From assembly GCA_018821435.1 (NCBI GenBank), contig JAHJME010000010.1, positions 186,001-250,000 of the forward strand: a DNA stretch of 64,000 nucleotides. The letters run 5' to 3'. This DNA is from Alphaproteobacteria bacterium. GTDB lineage: Bacteria; Pseudomonadota; Alphaproteobacteria; Caulobacterales; Caulobacteraceae. The first letter of the stretch is position 1. Each line of letters begins with the position of its first letter. Under the pieces are notes generated by a model. That model ran no database searches, was not told the DNA's origin, and saw nothing but the letters and a program-made list of their open reading frames with translations. Both the position numbers and the translations under genes were made by a program. This document shows positions 32,895 to 41,208 of this stretch, in pieces.

Positions 32895-34247
32895 TCAAGA
32901 GCGCTGGTCACTTAACTCCAGCGCGGCCACCAGCCCGGGACGGTTGTCCCCCAGCACCAGACGCCCGCCGTGTAGCTTGGCGCAGGCCGCGACGAGCGCA
33001 AGCCCCAATCCGGACCCTGGCGTGGTTCGCGACACTTCGAGGCGGACAAAGCGCTCCTGGACCCGCCCCAGATGCTCGGCGGGCACGCCGGGCCCGTCGT
33101 CGGCCACGCAGATCCGCGCTCGCCCCAGCCCCGCGTCCTCGACCTTGACGACCACGGTCGCCCCTGGCCCCGCGTGGACCACTGCATTGTGCAGCAGGTT
33201 TCCCACTGCCTGGCGCAGCAGCGCCGGGTGGGCGCGGGCCAGAACGGGAATACTGGGGGCCTCGGTGATCAGCGCCTGGCCGGCGTCCTCGATGACCGGG
33301 CTGAACAGCTCGGCGATGCCCAGCACCAGCGCCGCCACGTCGATCCGCTGCATGTTCTCGCGGCTGAGGCCGGATTCCGCGTGGGCGATGTCGAGCAGGG
33401 CGTTCAGGGTGGCCAGGACGATGTCGGCCTCGTCGTGGGCGTCGTCCAGCGCCTGAAGCCGCACGGCCTCGGTGGCCTGAGGGTCGGCGGCGCGCACCAG
33501 GGCGCCCTTCATCCGGGTCAGGGGCGAGCGCAGGTCGTGGGCGATGGAATCGGCCACGGTGCGCATGCCGGTCATCAGTTCCTCGATGCGGCTCAGCATC
33601 ATGTTCATCGAGGCGCCCAGGTCGTCGAAGACGTCGCCCTTGGGATGCACGGGCGCGCGGGCGGAGAGGTCGCCGCTGGCGATCCGCTCGGCGGTATCGG
33701 CGATGGCCCGTGTGCGGCGCAGTAGCATGGCGTTCAGGCCGAAGCCGGCGATGGCGGCGCCAAGGGCGGCGATCAGGATCGCCAGCGCCGAGCCGCGGAA
33801 GACCGCAGCGCGCAGGGCGTCGCGGGCCGCCAGGTCCTCGGCGACGATCAGGGTGTAGCCGCCGCCCAGCGGCTGGGCCAACACGCGCCACAGGCGCTTG
33901 GGTGAGCTGTCCGGCTCGGCCACGGTGCGCCACCCGGCGCCGGGCGCGTCCAGGGAACTGACCACGTCGGCCCCGGCCAGCATCCGGCCGGAGCGATCTT
34001 CCAACGCATACCGGAATCCGTCAGCCGCGCCGACGCGGGCATGGCGGTTCAGGGTGTCCGCCAGCCCGGTCACACCCTCGTCGTGGGCGAAGGCGACAAA
34101 GTAGTCCCGCGCGGCGCCGGCCATGGCGGTCTGTTGGCGCTCGATCGCCCGTTCGCCCAGCCGGTCCACGATCAGCAGGCCGATGACCACCGCCGCCAGG
34201 GCCACCAGCGCCGCCGTGGCGGGCCAGATCCAGGGCTTCAGGCGCAT
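32895..34247 (-). CDS. Sensor histidine kinase (two-component system)
   Basis: A 450-residue membrane kinase. TM1 is at about 10-28, a periplasmic sensor of about 120 residues follows, and TM2 is at about 150-172. HAMP (RRTRAIADTAERIASGDLSA) is next, then HisKA with SIAHDLRSPLTRMKGAL, then HATPase (NLLHNAVVHAG; DDGPGVP; GSGLGLALV). The gene begins 4 bp after its partner OmpR-type regulator, forming a standard pair. The signal is unknown. It resembles QseC/PmrB-type kinases in layout. Confidence 0.94.
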   Translation of the reverse strand: MRLKPWIWPATAALVALAAVVIGLLIVDRLGERAIERQQTAMAGAARDYFVAFAHDEGVTGLADTLNRHARVGAADGFRYALEDRSGRMLAGADVVSSLDAPGAGWRTVAEPDSSPKRLWRVLAQPLGGGYTLIVAEDLAARDALRAAVFRGSALAILIAALGAAIAGFGLNAMLLRRTRAIADTAERIASGDLSARAPVHPKGDVFDDLGASMNMMLSRIEELMTGMRTVADSIAHDLRSPLTRMKGALVRAADPQATEAVRLQALDDAHDEADIVLATLNALLDIAHAESGLSRENMQRIDVAALVLGIAELFSPVIEDAGQALITEAPSIPVLARAHPALLRQAVGNLLHNAVVHAGPGATVVVKVEDAGLGRARICVADDGPGVPAEHLGRVQERFVRLEVSRTTPGSGLGLALVAACAKLHGGRLVLGDNRPGLVAALELSDQRS

Positions 34248-34251
34248 GCGG

Positions 34252-34935
34252 TCAGGGATGCTCGGCGAGGCGGTAGCCGGAGCCGCGCACCGTGTGCAGC
34301 AGCGGCGTGTCGAACCCGTCGTCGATCTTCTTGCGCAGGCGGCTGATGTGGGTGTCGATCAGGCTGGTATGGGGGTCGAAGCGGTAGTCCCACAGCTCTT
34401 CCAGCATCATCGTGCGGGTGACGACGCGATCCTTGTGGCGCAGCAGGTGCTCCAGGAGCTTGAACTCGCGTGGCAGCAGGTCCAGGCGGCGGCCGGCGCG
34501 GGTGACACGCCGCTGCAGCAGGTCCATCTCCAGGTCGCCGCAGGACATCGAGGTGGTCTCCTGGCGGGTGACCGGCCGGCGCAGCATGGCGGCCAGGCGC
34601 GCGGAGAGCTCGGAGAAGGCGAAGGGCTTGGCCAGGTAGTCGTCGCCGCCGGCCCGCAGGCCCCGCACGCGCTCGTCCATTTGGCCCAGGGCGGACAGGA
34701 TCAACAGCGGCGTGTGGACGTCGGCGGCCCGGAGCGCCTTTACGACGCTGAGTCCGTCCATGCCGGGCAGCATGCGATCCAGGATGACGGCGTCGAAATC
34801 GGCGGAGCTGGCGAGATACAGACCGTCGCGGCCGTCGGCCACATGCTCGACCGTATAGCCCTCCTGGCGAAGGCCGTTCAGGAGGGTTTCGGCTGTTCCG
34901 CCATCGTCCTCGACGACGAGGATCTTCGCGCCCAT
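34252..34935 (-). CDS. OmpR/PhoB-family response regulator
   Basis: A 227-residue regulator. The receiver domain (1-120) has the acidic pair in VVEDDGG, phospho-acceptor Asp in AVILDRMLPGMDG and Lys in YLAKPFAFSEL. The winged-helix DNA-binding domain (130-227) has LLPREFKLLEHLLRHKDRVV, TRTMMLEELWDYRFDP, and TVRGSGYRL at its end. It is first in the operon with the kinase. The 175 bp upstream, shared with a small leftward gene, would hold its promoter; ACAGTACAGTCTGT at 34956-34969 is a near-palindrome that might be an autoregulatory site. Confidence 0.95.
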   Translation of the reverse strand: MGAKILVVEDDGGTAETLLNGLRQEGYTVEHVADGRDGLYLASSADFDAVILDRMLPGMDGLSVVKALRAADVHTPLLILSALGQMDERVRGLRAGGDDYLAKPFAFSELSARLAAMLRRPVTRQETTSMSCGDLEMDLLQRRVTRAGRRLDLLPREFKLLEHLLRHKDRVVTRTMMLEELWDYRFDPHTSLIDTHISRLRKKIDDGFDTPLLHTVRGSGYRLAEHP

Positions 34936-35110
34936 GGGCGCCTCCTGACCTCAACAGTACAGTCTGTTAGCGCCCCGAAAGGGTCGAAAAAGCGGCGGGC
35001 GCCCGGATGGGGGACGCGTAGCGCCCGCCGCCGCCCCCCTCGGTCCCGCCGCACAAACGCCGACGACGGATCCAAGAGCGTAGCTTCGACTGGAGCGAAG
35101 AGCCTGGGGG

Positions 35111-35308
35111 TCAGGCCTTCGTGCACGCGGCCATGAAGGCCTTGCGCGTCTGGGTGTGGGCTTTCTCGACCTTCCACTGCCGGGCGCAGTCAGAACTCTT
35201 GGACGCGGTGGCGGACTTCGCGGCCGGCGCGGCCTTGGTCGCCGCCATGGCAGAGGCGCCGCCGACGAGCGAGAGCACGATGGCCGAGGAGAGGAGGATC
35301 TTGCGCAT
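35111..35308 (-). CDS. Small secreted protein, PsiF-like C-terminus
   Basis: A 65-residue protein: signal peptide (MRKILLSSAIVLSLVGGASA), an Ala/Lys-rich linker, and a short conserved end with two Cys (DCARQWKVEKAHTQTRKAFMAAC). The C-x10-20-FM-x-x-C pattern resembles single PsiF-type repeats seen in periplasmic proteins. The ATG at 35308 has an AGGAGA upstream. Short length and a biased linker make the family call tentative. The function is unknown. Confidence 0.65.
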   Translation of the reverse strand: MRKILLSSAIVLSLVGGASAMAATKAAPAAKSATASKSSDCARQWKVEKAHTQTRKAFMAACTKA

Positions 35309-35477
35309 GGGTGGGGTGGTCTCCTGGTGAGCCGTCCTTGCGGCGGCAGGGACATCTGACCCGGTCAGGTTCGCGCTTCCCTGACCGCCGCCTCGCAAAT
35401 TTGTAAGGTTCGGACTAGCTATGGCCCCAGACCATTCGTCGCTCAGGTTGGTTCAGTCTCAGGCCGGGAGCCCTGTC

Positions 35478-36110
35478 ATGGCCGCCAAGCGCGGGATCAC
35501 CCTCTATCACTCGCCCGCCAGTCGGGCGTTCACCGCCTACTGGATGCTGGAGGAGATCGGCGTTCCCTTCGCGGTGAAGCACATCGACATCCGCAAGGGC
35601 GAGCAGAAGGCGGCGTCGTACCTCAAGCTCAATCCCGCCGGGAAGGTGCCGACGCTGACCGACGGCGAGGTGGTGGTGAGCGAGAACCCGGCCATCGGGA
35701 TCTACCTGGCCGACCGCTACAGCTACGGGAACCTGGCGCCCCGGATCGAGGACAAGACGCGCGGCGCCTATCTGAAGTGGATGGTCTATTCCACCGCCGT
35801 GGTGGACCCGGTGGCGACGCTGCACGAGCAGAAGATCGACCTGCCGGGGTTCAGCCAGGGCTTCGGCGCCTTCGACGACATGGTGGGCGTGCTGGAGACG
35901 ACGCTGGACGACCGCGAGTGGCTGCTGGGCGACCGGTTCTCAGGCGCCGACATCGTGCTTGGCGGCACCGTCTCGCGGCTGCTCTACCAGCAGATCCTGC
36001 CCAAGGCGTCGGCGCTGCTGGAGTACAACGCCCGCCTTACACGCCGGGAGGCCTATCACCGGGCCGCCGACGCCACCTGGCCGCAGTTCCTGTATCCAGC
36101 GGCGGGTTAG
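35478..36110 (+). CDS. Glutathione S-transferase family protein
   Basis: A 210-residue GST. The thioredoxin-like N-terminal domain has YHSPASRAFTAYWMLEEIGV and NPAGKVPTL, then the cis-Pro/Ser motif region SENPAIGIYLADRY. The helical C-terminal domain has the N-capping box WLLGDRFSGADIVLG. The ATG at 35478 has GGGAG 7 nt upstream; 19 further in-frame codons upstream are not conserved. The likely role is glutathione conjugation or peroxide detoxification. Its 3' end overlaps the convergent kinase-like gene by 4 bp. Confidence 0.92.
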   Translation: MAAKRGITLYHSPASRAFTAYWMLEEIGVPFAVKHIDIRKGEQKAASYLKLNPAGKVPTLTDGEVVVSENPAIGIYLADRYSYGNLAPRIEDKTRGAYLKWMVYSTAVVDPVATLHEQKIDLPGFSQGFGAFDDMVGVLETTLDDREWLLGDRFSGADIVLGGTVSRLLYQQILPKASALLEYNARLTRREAYHRAADATWPQFLYPAAG

Positions 36111-36604
36111 CTCTCGCTGATCACCGCGCCGGCCAGTTCCTCGGCGTCGGGGGTTTCGAAGACGCCCTCGGCGAAGTCGAACATCGCCGGGGTGACCTCG
36201 ATGGAGAAGTTGTCTCCGCGCACGCCCAGGCGCTCGGCCACGCGGGCCCGGCGGATGTCGACATGGGCGGTGACGAAGTGGAACTGCAGCGGCAGCCCGG
36301 TCGCCTCGGCGATCTCCCGAACGCGGTCCCGATCGGCCCGGCGCATGAGGCCCAGGTCCACGATGACCGAGGTTCCGGTCGCAAGCACGCCGGCGGCGGT
36401 GGACCAGATCTGGGCCTCGGAGCGGCTGACCCGCTCCATCATCCAGTCGTACTCGATCGGATCGGGCATGTCGGGGGCAAAGAGGCGGCCCATCCATTCG
36501 TCCAGGATGAACGCCACCGCCTTCTCGCGGCGCGCGAAGGTGTGGGCGTAGGTCGTCTTGCCGGCGCCGGAGGGCCCGAAGATCACGTGCAGGGTCGCAG
36601 CCAT
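36107..36604 (-). CDS. P-loop AAA/zeta-like small kinase
   Basis: A 165-residue single-domain NTPase. Walker A is GPSGAGKTTYA (residues 10-20), and the Walker B-like region is VIVDLGLM. A basic segment, MRRADRDRVREIAEATGLPL, follows. The layout is that of the AAA_33/shikimate-kinase-like group, which phosphorylates small molecules (or, in zeta toxins, UDP-sugars). No antitoxin partner is adjacent, so a metabolic or resistance kinase is more likely than a toxin. It is convergent with the GST and divergent from the second arsR. Confidence 0.82.
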   Translation of the reverse strand: MAATLHVIFGPSGAGKTTYAHTFARREKAVAFILDEWMGRLFAPDMPDPIEYDWMMERVSRSEAQIWSTAAGVLATGTSVIVDLGLMRRADRDRVREIAEATGLPLQFHFVTAHVDIRRARVAERLGVRGDNFSIEVTPAMFDFAEGVFETPDAEELAGAVISES

Positions 36605-36666
36605 GCCGGTGCTCTAGAGGCCGGAAGGGCCGAGGTCGAGGGCACCTTGACGGCTTTAATATAACC

Positions 36667-36690
36667 AACTAGTTCTAGAACTCATGAGTT
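36667..36690 (+). promoter_or_regulatory. AACT/AGTT palindrome cluster at the second arsR start
   Basis: Three overlapping perfect palindromes: AACTAGTT (36667-36674), AGTTCTAGAACT (36671-36682) and AACTCATGAGTT (36679-36690). The last contains the arsR ATG (36684). The half-sites alternate every 4-8 bp, a strong candidate for autorepression by the encoded ArsR protein. Confidence 0.65.
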
Positions 36691-37031
36691 ATGAACAACA
36701 GTTGGATGCGACCTTCTCGGCCCTGGCCGACCCGACCCGCCGGGCGATCCTGGCGCGGCTGGCCACGGGAGAGGCCTCGGTCCAGGAATTGGCGGAACCG
36801 TTCGCCATAAGCCAGCCGGCGATCTCCAAGCACCTGAAGGTGCTGGAGCGGGCCGGGCTGATCCGCCGTGGCCGCGACGCCCAGCGCCGGCCGGCCCGCA
36901 TCGAAGCCAAGCCGCTGCAGGAGGCCAACATGTGGATCGAGCGCTACCGCGCGCTCTGGGAGGCCAACTACGCCCGCCTCGACAGCTTGCTGGACGAGCT
37001 GAAGGCCCAACAACCGAAGACCAAGGACTGA
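36684..37031 (+). CDS. ArsR-family winged-helix repressor (second)
   Basis: 115 residues: FSALADPTRRAILARLATGE, VQELAEPFAISQPAISKHLK and VLERAGLIRRGRDAQRRPAR are standard ArsR winged-HTH blocks; no metal-binding Cys. This is the SRPBCC-associated class (SdpR-like). It is first in an operon with an SRPBCC gene 3 bp downstream. The start codon lies within palindromic DNA, consistent with autoregulation. It is a paralogue of the regulator at 10732-11094, with a different operator sequence. Confidence 0.93.
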   Translation: MSYEQQLDATFSALADPTRRAILARLATGEASVQELAEPFAISQPAISKHLKVLERAGLIRRGRDAQRRPARIEAKPLQEANMWIERYRALWEANYARLDSLLDELKAQQPKTKD

Positions 37032-37034
37032 ACG

Positions 37035-37517
37035 ATGCCGAAGCCTGTCGATGTCTCGACCCCCTCCGACCGCGAAATCCGCGTGGCCCGCACGTTCGAC
37101 GCGCCGGCCGAGCTGGTCTGGGACTGCCATACCAAGCCCGACCTGATCCGACGCTGGATGCTGGGCCCGCCCGGCTGGTCGATGCCGGTCTGCGAAGTCG
37201 ATCTGACGGTGGGCGGCGCCTATCGCTACCGCTGGCGCAGCGACGCGGACGGGACCGAGTTCGGCTCCAGCGGAATCCACACCGAGATTACGCCCTTCGA
37301 GAAGATCGTCACCACCGAACGGATGGAGGGCTTCGACGGCGAGGCCATCAACACCCTGGTGTTCGAAGAGCGCGACGGCCGCACGACGGCGACCATCACC
37401 ATGCTGTTCGCCTCCAAGGAGGCCCGCGACGGCGCTCTGCAGAGCGGCATGAGCGATGGCATGGCCATGGGCTTCGACCGGATGGACGAGATCCTGGTCG
37501 AACTGGCGGCGGCCTGA
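37035..37517 (+). CDS. SRPBCC family protein (AHSA1-like)
   Basis: A 160-residue START/SRPBCC-fold protein: REIRVARTFDAPAELVWDC, LIRRWMLGPPGWSMPVCEVD, VGGAYRYRW and TERMEGFDGEAINTLVF are hallmarks of this group. It begins 3 bp after arsR and ends 3 bp before the AlkD-like gene, so it is tightly operonic. The ligand is unknown. It differs from the first SRPBCC protein (10199-10735) in length and motif detail, so the two modules probably answer to different compounds. Confidence 0.9.
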   Translation: MPKPVDVSTPSDREIRVARTFDAPAELVWDCHTKPDLIRRWMLGPPGWSMPVCEVDLTVGGAYRYRWRSDADGTEFGSSGIHTEITPFEKIVTTERMEGFDGEAINTLVFEERDGRTTATITMLFASKEARDGALQSGMSDGMAMGFDRMDEILVELAAA

Positions 37518-37520
37518 CCG

Positions 37521-38213
37521 ATGGCCGACCGCATCGACGGCCGGGTCGCGGCGGTATTGGCGGCGCTGCGCGCCGAGGCCTCCGCCACGGTGCTGGCCGA
37601 GATGGGGCCGCGCTACGGCCTGGTGGTCGACAAGGCCATGGGCGTGGCGATGAAGCGGATGCAGACCATCGCCAAGCCGTTGCGTCCCGACCACGCGCTG
37701 GCCCAGGCGCTGTGGGAGACCGGCTGGTACGAGGCCCGGATGGTCGCCTGCATGGCCGACGATCCGCGCCAGGTCACGCCCGAGCAGATGGACCGCTGGC
37801 GGGTCGACTTCGACAACTGGGGCATCGTCGACACCGTCTGTTTCAAGCTGTTCGACCAGGTCTCGGGCGCCGCGGTCATGATCCCGCGGTGGTGCGGGCT
37901 GAACGATGAGTTCGGCCGCCGCGCCGGCTTCGCCCTGATGGCCTGCATGGCGCTGCACGGAACGGGCGAGGAGGCCGACTTGCTGGCCGGTTTGAAGCTC
38001 ATCGAAGCGTGCGCGACCGACGAGCGGAACTTCGTGAAAAAGAGCGTGAACTGGGCGCTGCGAGCCATCGGTGGGACCGAGACACCGACGTTGCGGGCCG
38101 AGGCGCGCGCGGTGGCCGGGCGGCTGGCGGCCTCCTCGGACAAGACCGCCCGTTGGAACGGCAAGGATGCGCTGAGGGCCTTCGCGAAGGCCGACAAGGG
38201 GAAAGACCAATGA
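37521..38213 (+). CDS. DNA alkylation repair protein, AlkD-like HEAT-repeat
   Basis: 230 residues of HEAT-like alpha-helical repeats: the MADRIDGRVAAVLAAL start, ALAQALWETGWYEARMVACM, the WRVDFDNWGIVDTVCFKLF core and FVKKSVNWALRAIG are typical of the AlkD/AlkC-like DNA_alkylation family, which removes 3- and 7-alkylpurines. The catalytic Asp and aromatic residues of AlkD appear kept in DNWGIVDTV. It is third in the arsR operon; a repair enzyme under an ArsR-SRPBCC unit is unusual and may link compound sensing to DNA protection. Its stop overlaps the next small frame in an ATGA. Confidence 0.88.
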   Translation: MADRIDGRVAAVLAALRAEASATVLAEMGPRYGLVVDKAMGVAMKRMQTIAKPLRPDHALAQALWETGWYEARMVACMADDPRQVTPEQMDRWRVDFDNWGIVDTVCFKLFDQVSGAAVMIPRWCGLNDEFGRRAGFALMACMALHGTGEEADLLAGLKLIEACATDERNFVKKSVNWALRAIGGTETPTLRAEARAVAGRLAASSDKTARWNGKDALRAFAKADKGKDQ

Positions 38214-38296
38214 CGACCACGGAGACCTTGAAGCCGCCCGTCGTGACCCCGCCCGCCGCGTGGCTGGGCGGCCGGCTGGCGGGCGGCAGGGCATGA
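38210..38296 (+). CDS. Possible 28-residue coupling ORF
   Basis: A 28-codon frame (MTTTETLKPPVVTPPAAWLG and so on) whose ATG overlaps the AlkD-like stop (ATGA) and whose stop overlaps the GST start (ATGA). Without it, 79 bp would separate two genes that otherwise look coupled. It may be a real tiny protein or only a translational bridge. Pro-rich, no known family. Confidence 0.45.
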   Translation: MTTTETLKPPVVTPPAAWLGGRLAGGRA

Positions 38297-38904
38297 TCAC
38301 GATCCACAACTTCGATCGCGGCGTGCGCGGCCAACGCGTGGCCTGGCAGTGCGAGGAGATGGGTCTGGATTGGCGAGGCGAGGTGTTCGGCTATCCGCCG
38401 CCGGCCGCTTACCGGGCCAAATATCCGCCGGGCTCGGTCCCGTTCCTCGAGGATGAGGGCGGCGTCGGCATGGGCGAGTCCGTGGCGATGATGCTGTACC
38501 TGGCCCAGCGCTATGGCCCAACGCCGCTGCTGCCCGCCGCCTCCGCCGCCATGGCGCGTACGCTGCAGCTGGTGGTCTTCAGCGAGGCGGTGCTGGGCGG
38601 GCTGATGAACCCGTTGATGGGCACCAAGTTCGTGGCGCCGGCCGACGAGAAGTCCAACTGGACGCAGGCGTTCTGCGAGGCGCGGGTCAGCGACGGGCTG
38701 GGCTACGCTGTTAGCCTGCTGGGCGAGGCGGCGTACTTCGTCGGCGACGATCTCACCCTGGCCGACATCGCCGTCTCGACCACGCTGGGCATGTGGCAGG
38801 GGGCGCTGGGCCATGACATCCCCGCGCCGCTGGCGGCCCATCGCGACCGGATGATGGCGCGCCCGGCTTACGAGCGCGCCGCGGCCAAACTCAGCGCACC
38901 GTGA
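38293..38904 (+). CDS. Glutathione S-transferase family protein
   Basis: 203 residues. The N-terminal thioredoxin-like domain (MITIHNFDRGVRGQRVAWQC; EEMGLDW; PPGSVPFLED with GESVAMMLYLAQRYGP) and the all-helical C-terminal domain with FVGDDLTLADIAVSTTLGMW fit the GST superfamily. The active-site residue is not obvious. It is the last gene of the arsR-SRPBCC-AlkD unit, joined by the 28-codon frame. It overlaps the convergent SDR by 14 bp. Detoxification of the inducer of the operon is a reasonable inference. Confidence 0.88.
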   Translation: MITIHNFDRGVRGQRVAWQCEEMGLDWRGEVFGYPPPAAYRAKYPPGSVPFLEDEGGVGMGESVAMMLYLAQRYGPTPLLPAASAAMARTLQLVVFSEAVLGGLMNPLMGTKFVAPADEKSNWTQAFCEARVSDGLGYAVSLLGEAAYFVGDDLTLADIAVSTTLGMWQGALGHDIPAPLAAHRDRMMARPAYERAAAKLSAP

Positions 38905-39679
38905 GCCCGCCGTCGATCACCAGTTCCTGGCCGGTGACGTAGCGGCTCTCGGACGAGCACAGCCAGAGGACGCCGTTGGCGATGTCCTCCGGGAAGCCCT
39001 TCACGCCCAGCGGCACGGCCATGGCCGACATGGCGTCGAGGTCCGGCGGGGCGTTGGCCAGCGGGTTGACCGCCTGGCCGACCGTCAGCCAGATCGGCGT
39101 CTCGATCAGGCCCGGGTGGACCGAGTTCACCCGGATGCCGTCCTTGGCGTTGGCGCACTCCATGGCCACGGCCTTGGTGAACAGCCGCACGCCGCCCTTG
39201 GTGGCGCAGTAGCCGGCCAGATTGGCCGAGCCCTTGAGGCCCGCGACCGAGGAGATGTTGACGATGCTGCCGCCGTCGCCCGAGGCGCGCATCAGCGGGA
39301 TCGAATGCTTGGTGCCCAGGAACACGCCGTCCAGGTTGATGGCGGTCTGGCGACGCCAGTTCTCGAGCGTCATGTCCAGGACCGAGCCGCCGATGCCGAT
39401 GCCGGCGTTATTGACCAGGACGTCGAGGCGGCCGTGGCGGGTCCGGATGCCGTCGACGACCTCGATCCAGACGTCCTCGCTGGTCACGTCCTGCCGACGG
39501 TACTCGGCCTGACCGCCGGCTTTCTTGATCCCGGCGACGACCTCTTCGCCCAGGTGGTCCTGGATGTCGGTGACGACGACAAACGCGCCCTCCGCCGCCA
39601 GCTTCTCCGAGCAGCCTCGTCCGATGCCGCTGGCCCCGCCCGTCACCAGCGCGACCTTGCCGCTGACCCGACCCGTCAT
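38891..39679 (-). CDS. SDR family oxidoreductase
   Basis: A 262-residue classical SDR: TGGASGIG cofactor motif (14-21), DIQ at the end of beta-2 (NAD preference), NNAGIGIGG, Ser-Tyr-Lys triad with SSVAGLKGSANLAGYCATKG, PG-motif HPGLIETP and the C-terminal ASRYVTGQELVIDGG-type block (SRYVTGQELVIDGG). This is the FabG/cyclohexanol or glucose-dehydrogenase-like group; the exact substrate is unknown. It is monocistronic and convergent with the GST. Confidence 0.93.
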   Translation of the reverse strand: MTGRVSGKVALVTGGASGIGRGCSEKLAAEGAFVVVTDIQDHLGEEVVAGIKKAGGQAEYRRQDVTSEDVWIEVVDGIRTRHGRLDVLVNNAGIGIGGSVLDMTLENWRRQTAINLDGVFLGTKHSIPLMRASGDGGSIVNISSVAGLKGSANLAGYCATKGGVRLFTKAVAMECANAKDGIRVNSVHPGLIETPIWLTVGQAVNPLANAPPDLDAMSAMAVPLGVKGFPEDIANGVLWLCSSESRYVTGQELVIDGGLTVR

Positions 39680-39853
39680 TGTCCGCCTCCCTTATCGTTG
39701 TTCACCCAGGCGTAGCGCAGGGGTCGGCGGCGCGCCAGCCTCACGCATCGTCACCATGCGGCGCAGCGCGTGGCTGTCCGTCGGATAAAGGTGCGATGTT
39801 CAAAGGGGTGGCCGGCGCTGTGGCGACACGGCGCCGGCAGGACCTTTACGCCC

Positions 39854-40027
39854 CTACTGCATCCACTTGGGCGTCGTGCTGCCGGTGGTCATGATCCCGT
39901 AGATCAGGCCGATGGCCAGCAGGACGATGGCGGCGACCATGACGATCCCGACGACCCCCTCGAACTTCTCGGCCAGATGCTTCGGCTTGTGATGGCGGAC
40001 GTCGCCAGTGTGCGGCTCGGTATGCAT
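39854..40027 (-). CDS. Small single-TM membrane protein
   Basis: A 57-residue protein: a His-rich polar N-terminus (MHTEPHTGDVRHHKPKH), one transmembrane helix (about 26-46, VVGIVMVAAIVLLAIGLIYG) and a short end. The ATG at 40027 has GAGGAAG 5 nt upstream, a strong ribosome site. I do not recognise the family. The His-rich head might bind metal (speculative). It is flanked by 174 bp and 221 bp without other genes; neither contains an ORF I would defend. Confidence 0.72.
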   Translation of the reverse strand: MHTEPHTGDVRHHKPKHLAEKFEGVVGIVMVAAIVLLAIGLIYGIMTTGSTTPKWMQ

Positions 40028-40248
40028 GAGACTTCCTCGCAATCCTGTTGGTGGAGTTCTTGAGCTCCACGCCAGGCTGCGGCAGACGCCAGGGGCGTCC
40101 TCCGGAAGTTCGCGGGACCCCAGGGCGGGGGCCGGGCGGGCCGCCGGAGCGCGCCCTTGCCGCCTGTCTCAGTCAGGCGATTTGAAAAGTCTGCGCTTCG
40201 ATTTGAAGTCGGTCAACCGACAAGCGTGGGTGGTAATCCTGTTGCACC

Positions 40249-41208
40249 CTAGGATTGAGACGTCCGCATGAGGGCGGCGGCATAGATGTCAGGGTCGACC
40301 ACCCAGTCGTTCATGGCCCCGACGATGGGCCGGCCGTCGCACGTCCCCTGCACGAAACTGCCGTTCCAGCGGCTGTCGTACACCGGGATCTCGTAGCGGA
40401 CGAGCGCCTTGAGGCGGCCGGACAGGGCGGGTTTGTCCTTCATCTTCCAGGTGACCCGGCGGTCGTCGCCCGGCCGGTCCAGGGTCATGTCGGTGAGCGC
40501 GGTTTCCACGCCATCGATCTGCCAGCCGCCGCTGGCGCCCTTGGCGTGCAGCAGGGCGGTGGAGGCCATCGCGTCGCCGGCGAGCCACGAATAACAGAAC
40601 GGGGCCTCGAACCGGGGGTTCTCCTGGCGCTGCTCGTGGAACTTGGCCAGGCCCTCGTGGACGAGGCGGCGGCCGCCGATCTCGATGTCGGCGTGGCACA
40701 GGCCATAGACCTCGTCGCGGCCCTCCAGAACCTGGGCGCCCAGGGGGCTGACGGGGAAGAACTGGCCGGTGAACTTGCCGGGCGCCGCGCCCGGCCCGTG
40801 CGGCGCGCTGCGGCTCTTGTGGAACGGCAGGGCGGCGGAGATGCGGACGTCGGCGAGGTCGCGGCCCTTGCCGACCCGGCTGAGCGCGGCGTCCAACGGC
40901 GTGGCCCGGTAATCGGCCTTGGCGCCGTCGGCCAGCCGTTCGGGTCCGCACGGCAGGTCGTGGCTGGTGAAGGCGTAGAGCTGGCCCTCGTGCAGGATGT
41001 GGCACCAGAGCCAGGTAAAACCCTCCACCGGGAAGCGGCAGAAGCGCAGCGTCAGGGCGCTGGACCCGTCGGCGGCCACCGACATGACCATGATGGATTC
41101 CGAATAGGCCTTGGAGCCGCGCACGGCGATGTCTTTCGAGGAAGCGGCCAGGGCGGGCGTGGCCAGCAGCGCGGGCGTGGCGGCGATGAGGGCGCGGCGG
41201 TCGATCAT
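40249..41208 (-). CDS. Hypothetical exported protein, CrtC/lipocalin-like candidate
   Basis: 319 residues with a signal sequence starting MIDRRALIAATPALLATPAL; the twin Arg suggests Tat export. The mature part is rich in beta-strand patterns with conserved Trp/His (FTWLWCHILHEGQLYAFTSH; FCYSWLAGDA; YDSRWNGSFVQG), reminiscent of hydroxyneurosporene-synthase/CrtC-type lipocalins, but I cannot confirm the family. Its ATG overlaps the upstream esterase stop (ATGA), so the two are one operon and may act on the same substrate. An in-frame extension through the esterase gene is a shadow. Confidence 0.75.
   Translation of the reverse strand: MIDRRALIAATPALLATPALAASSKDIAVRGSKAYSESIMVMSVAADGSSALTLRFCRFPVEGFTWLWCHILHEGQLYAFTSHDLPCGPERLADGAKADYRATPLDAALSRVGKGRDLADVRISAALPFHKSRSAPHGPGAAPGKFTGQFFPVSPLGAQVLEGRDEVYGLCHADIEIGGRRLVHEGLAKFHEQRQENPRFEAPFCYSWLAGDAMASTALLHAKGASGGWQIDGVETALTDMTLDRPGDDRRVTWKMKDKPALSGRLKALVRYEIPVYDSRWNGSFVQGTCDGRPIVGAMNDWVVDPDIYAAALMRTSQS

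Noticed and set aside
36107..36604. Zeta-type toxin
   Set aside because: Has a P-loop kinase fold of similar size, but there is no epsilon-like antitoxin or other toxin context; called a small kinase.
40232..40256. AATCCT...AGGATT stem near the end of the gene at 40249 as a terminator
   Set aside because: Only 6 bp arms, 10+ nt loop and no U-tract.
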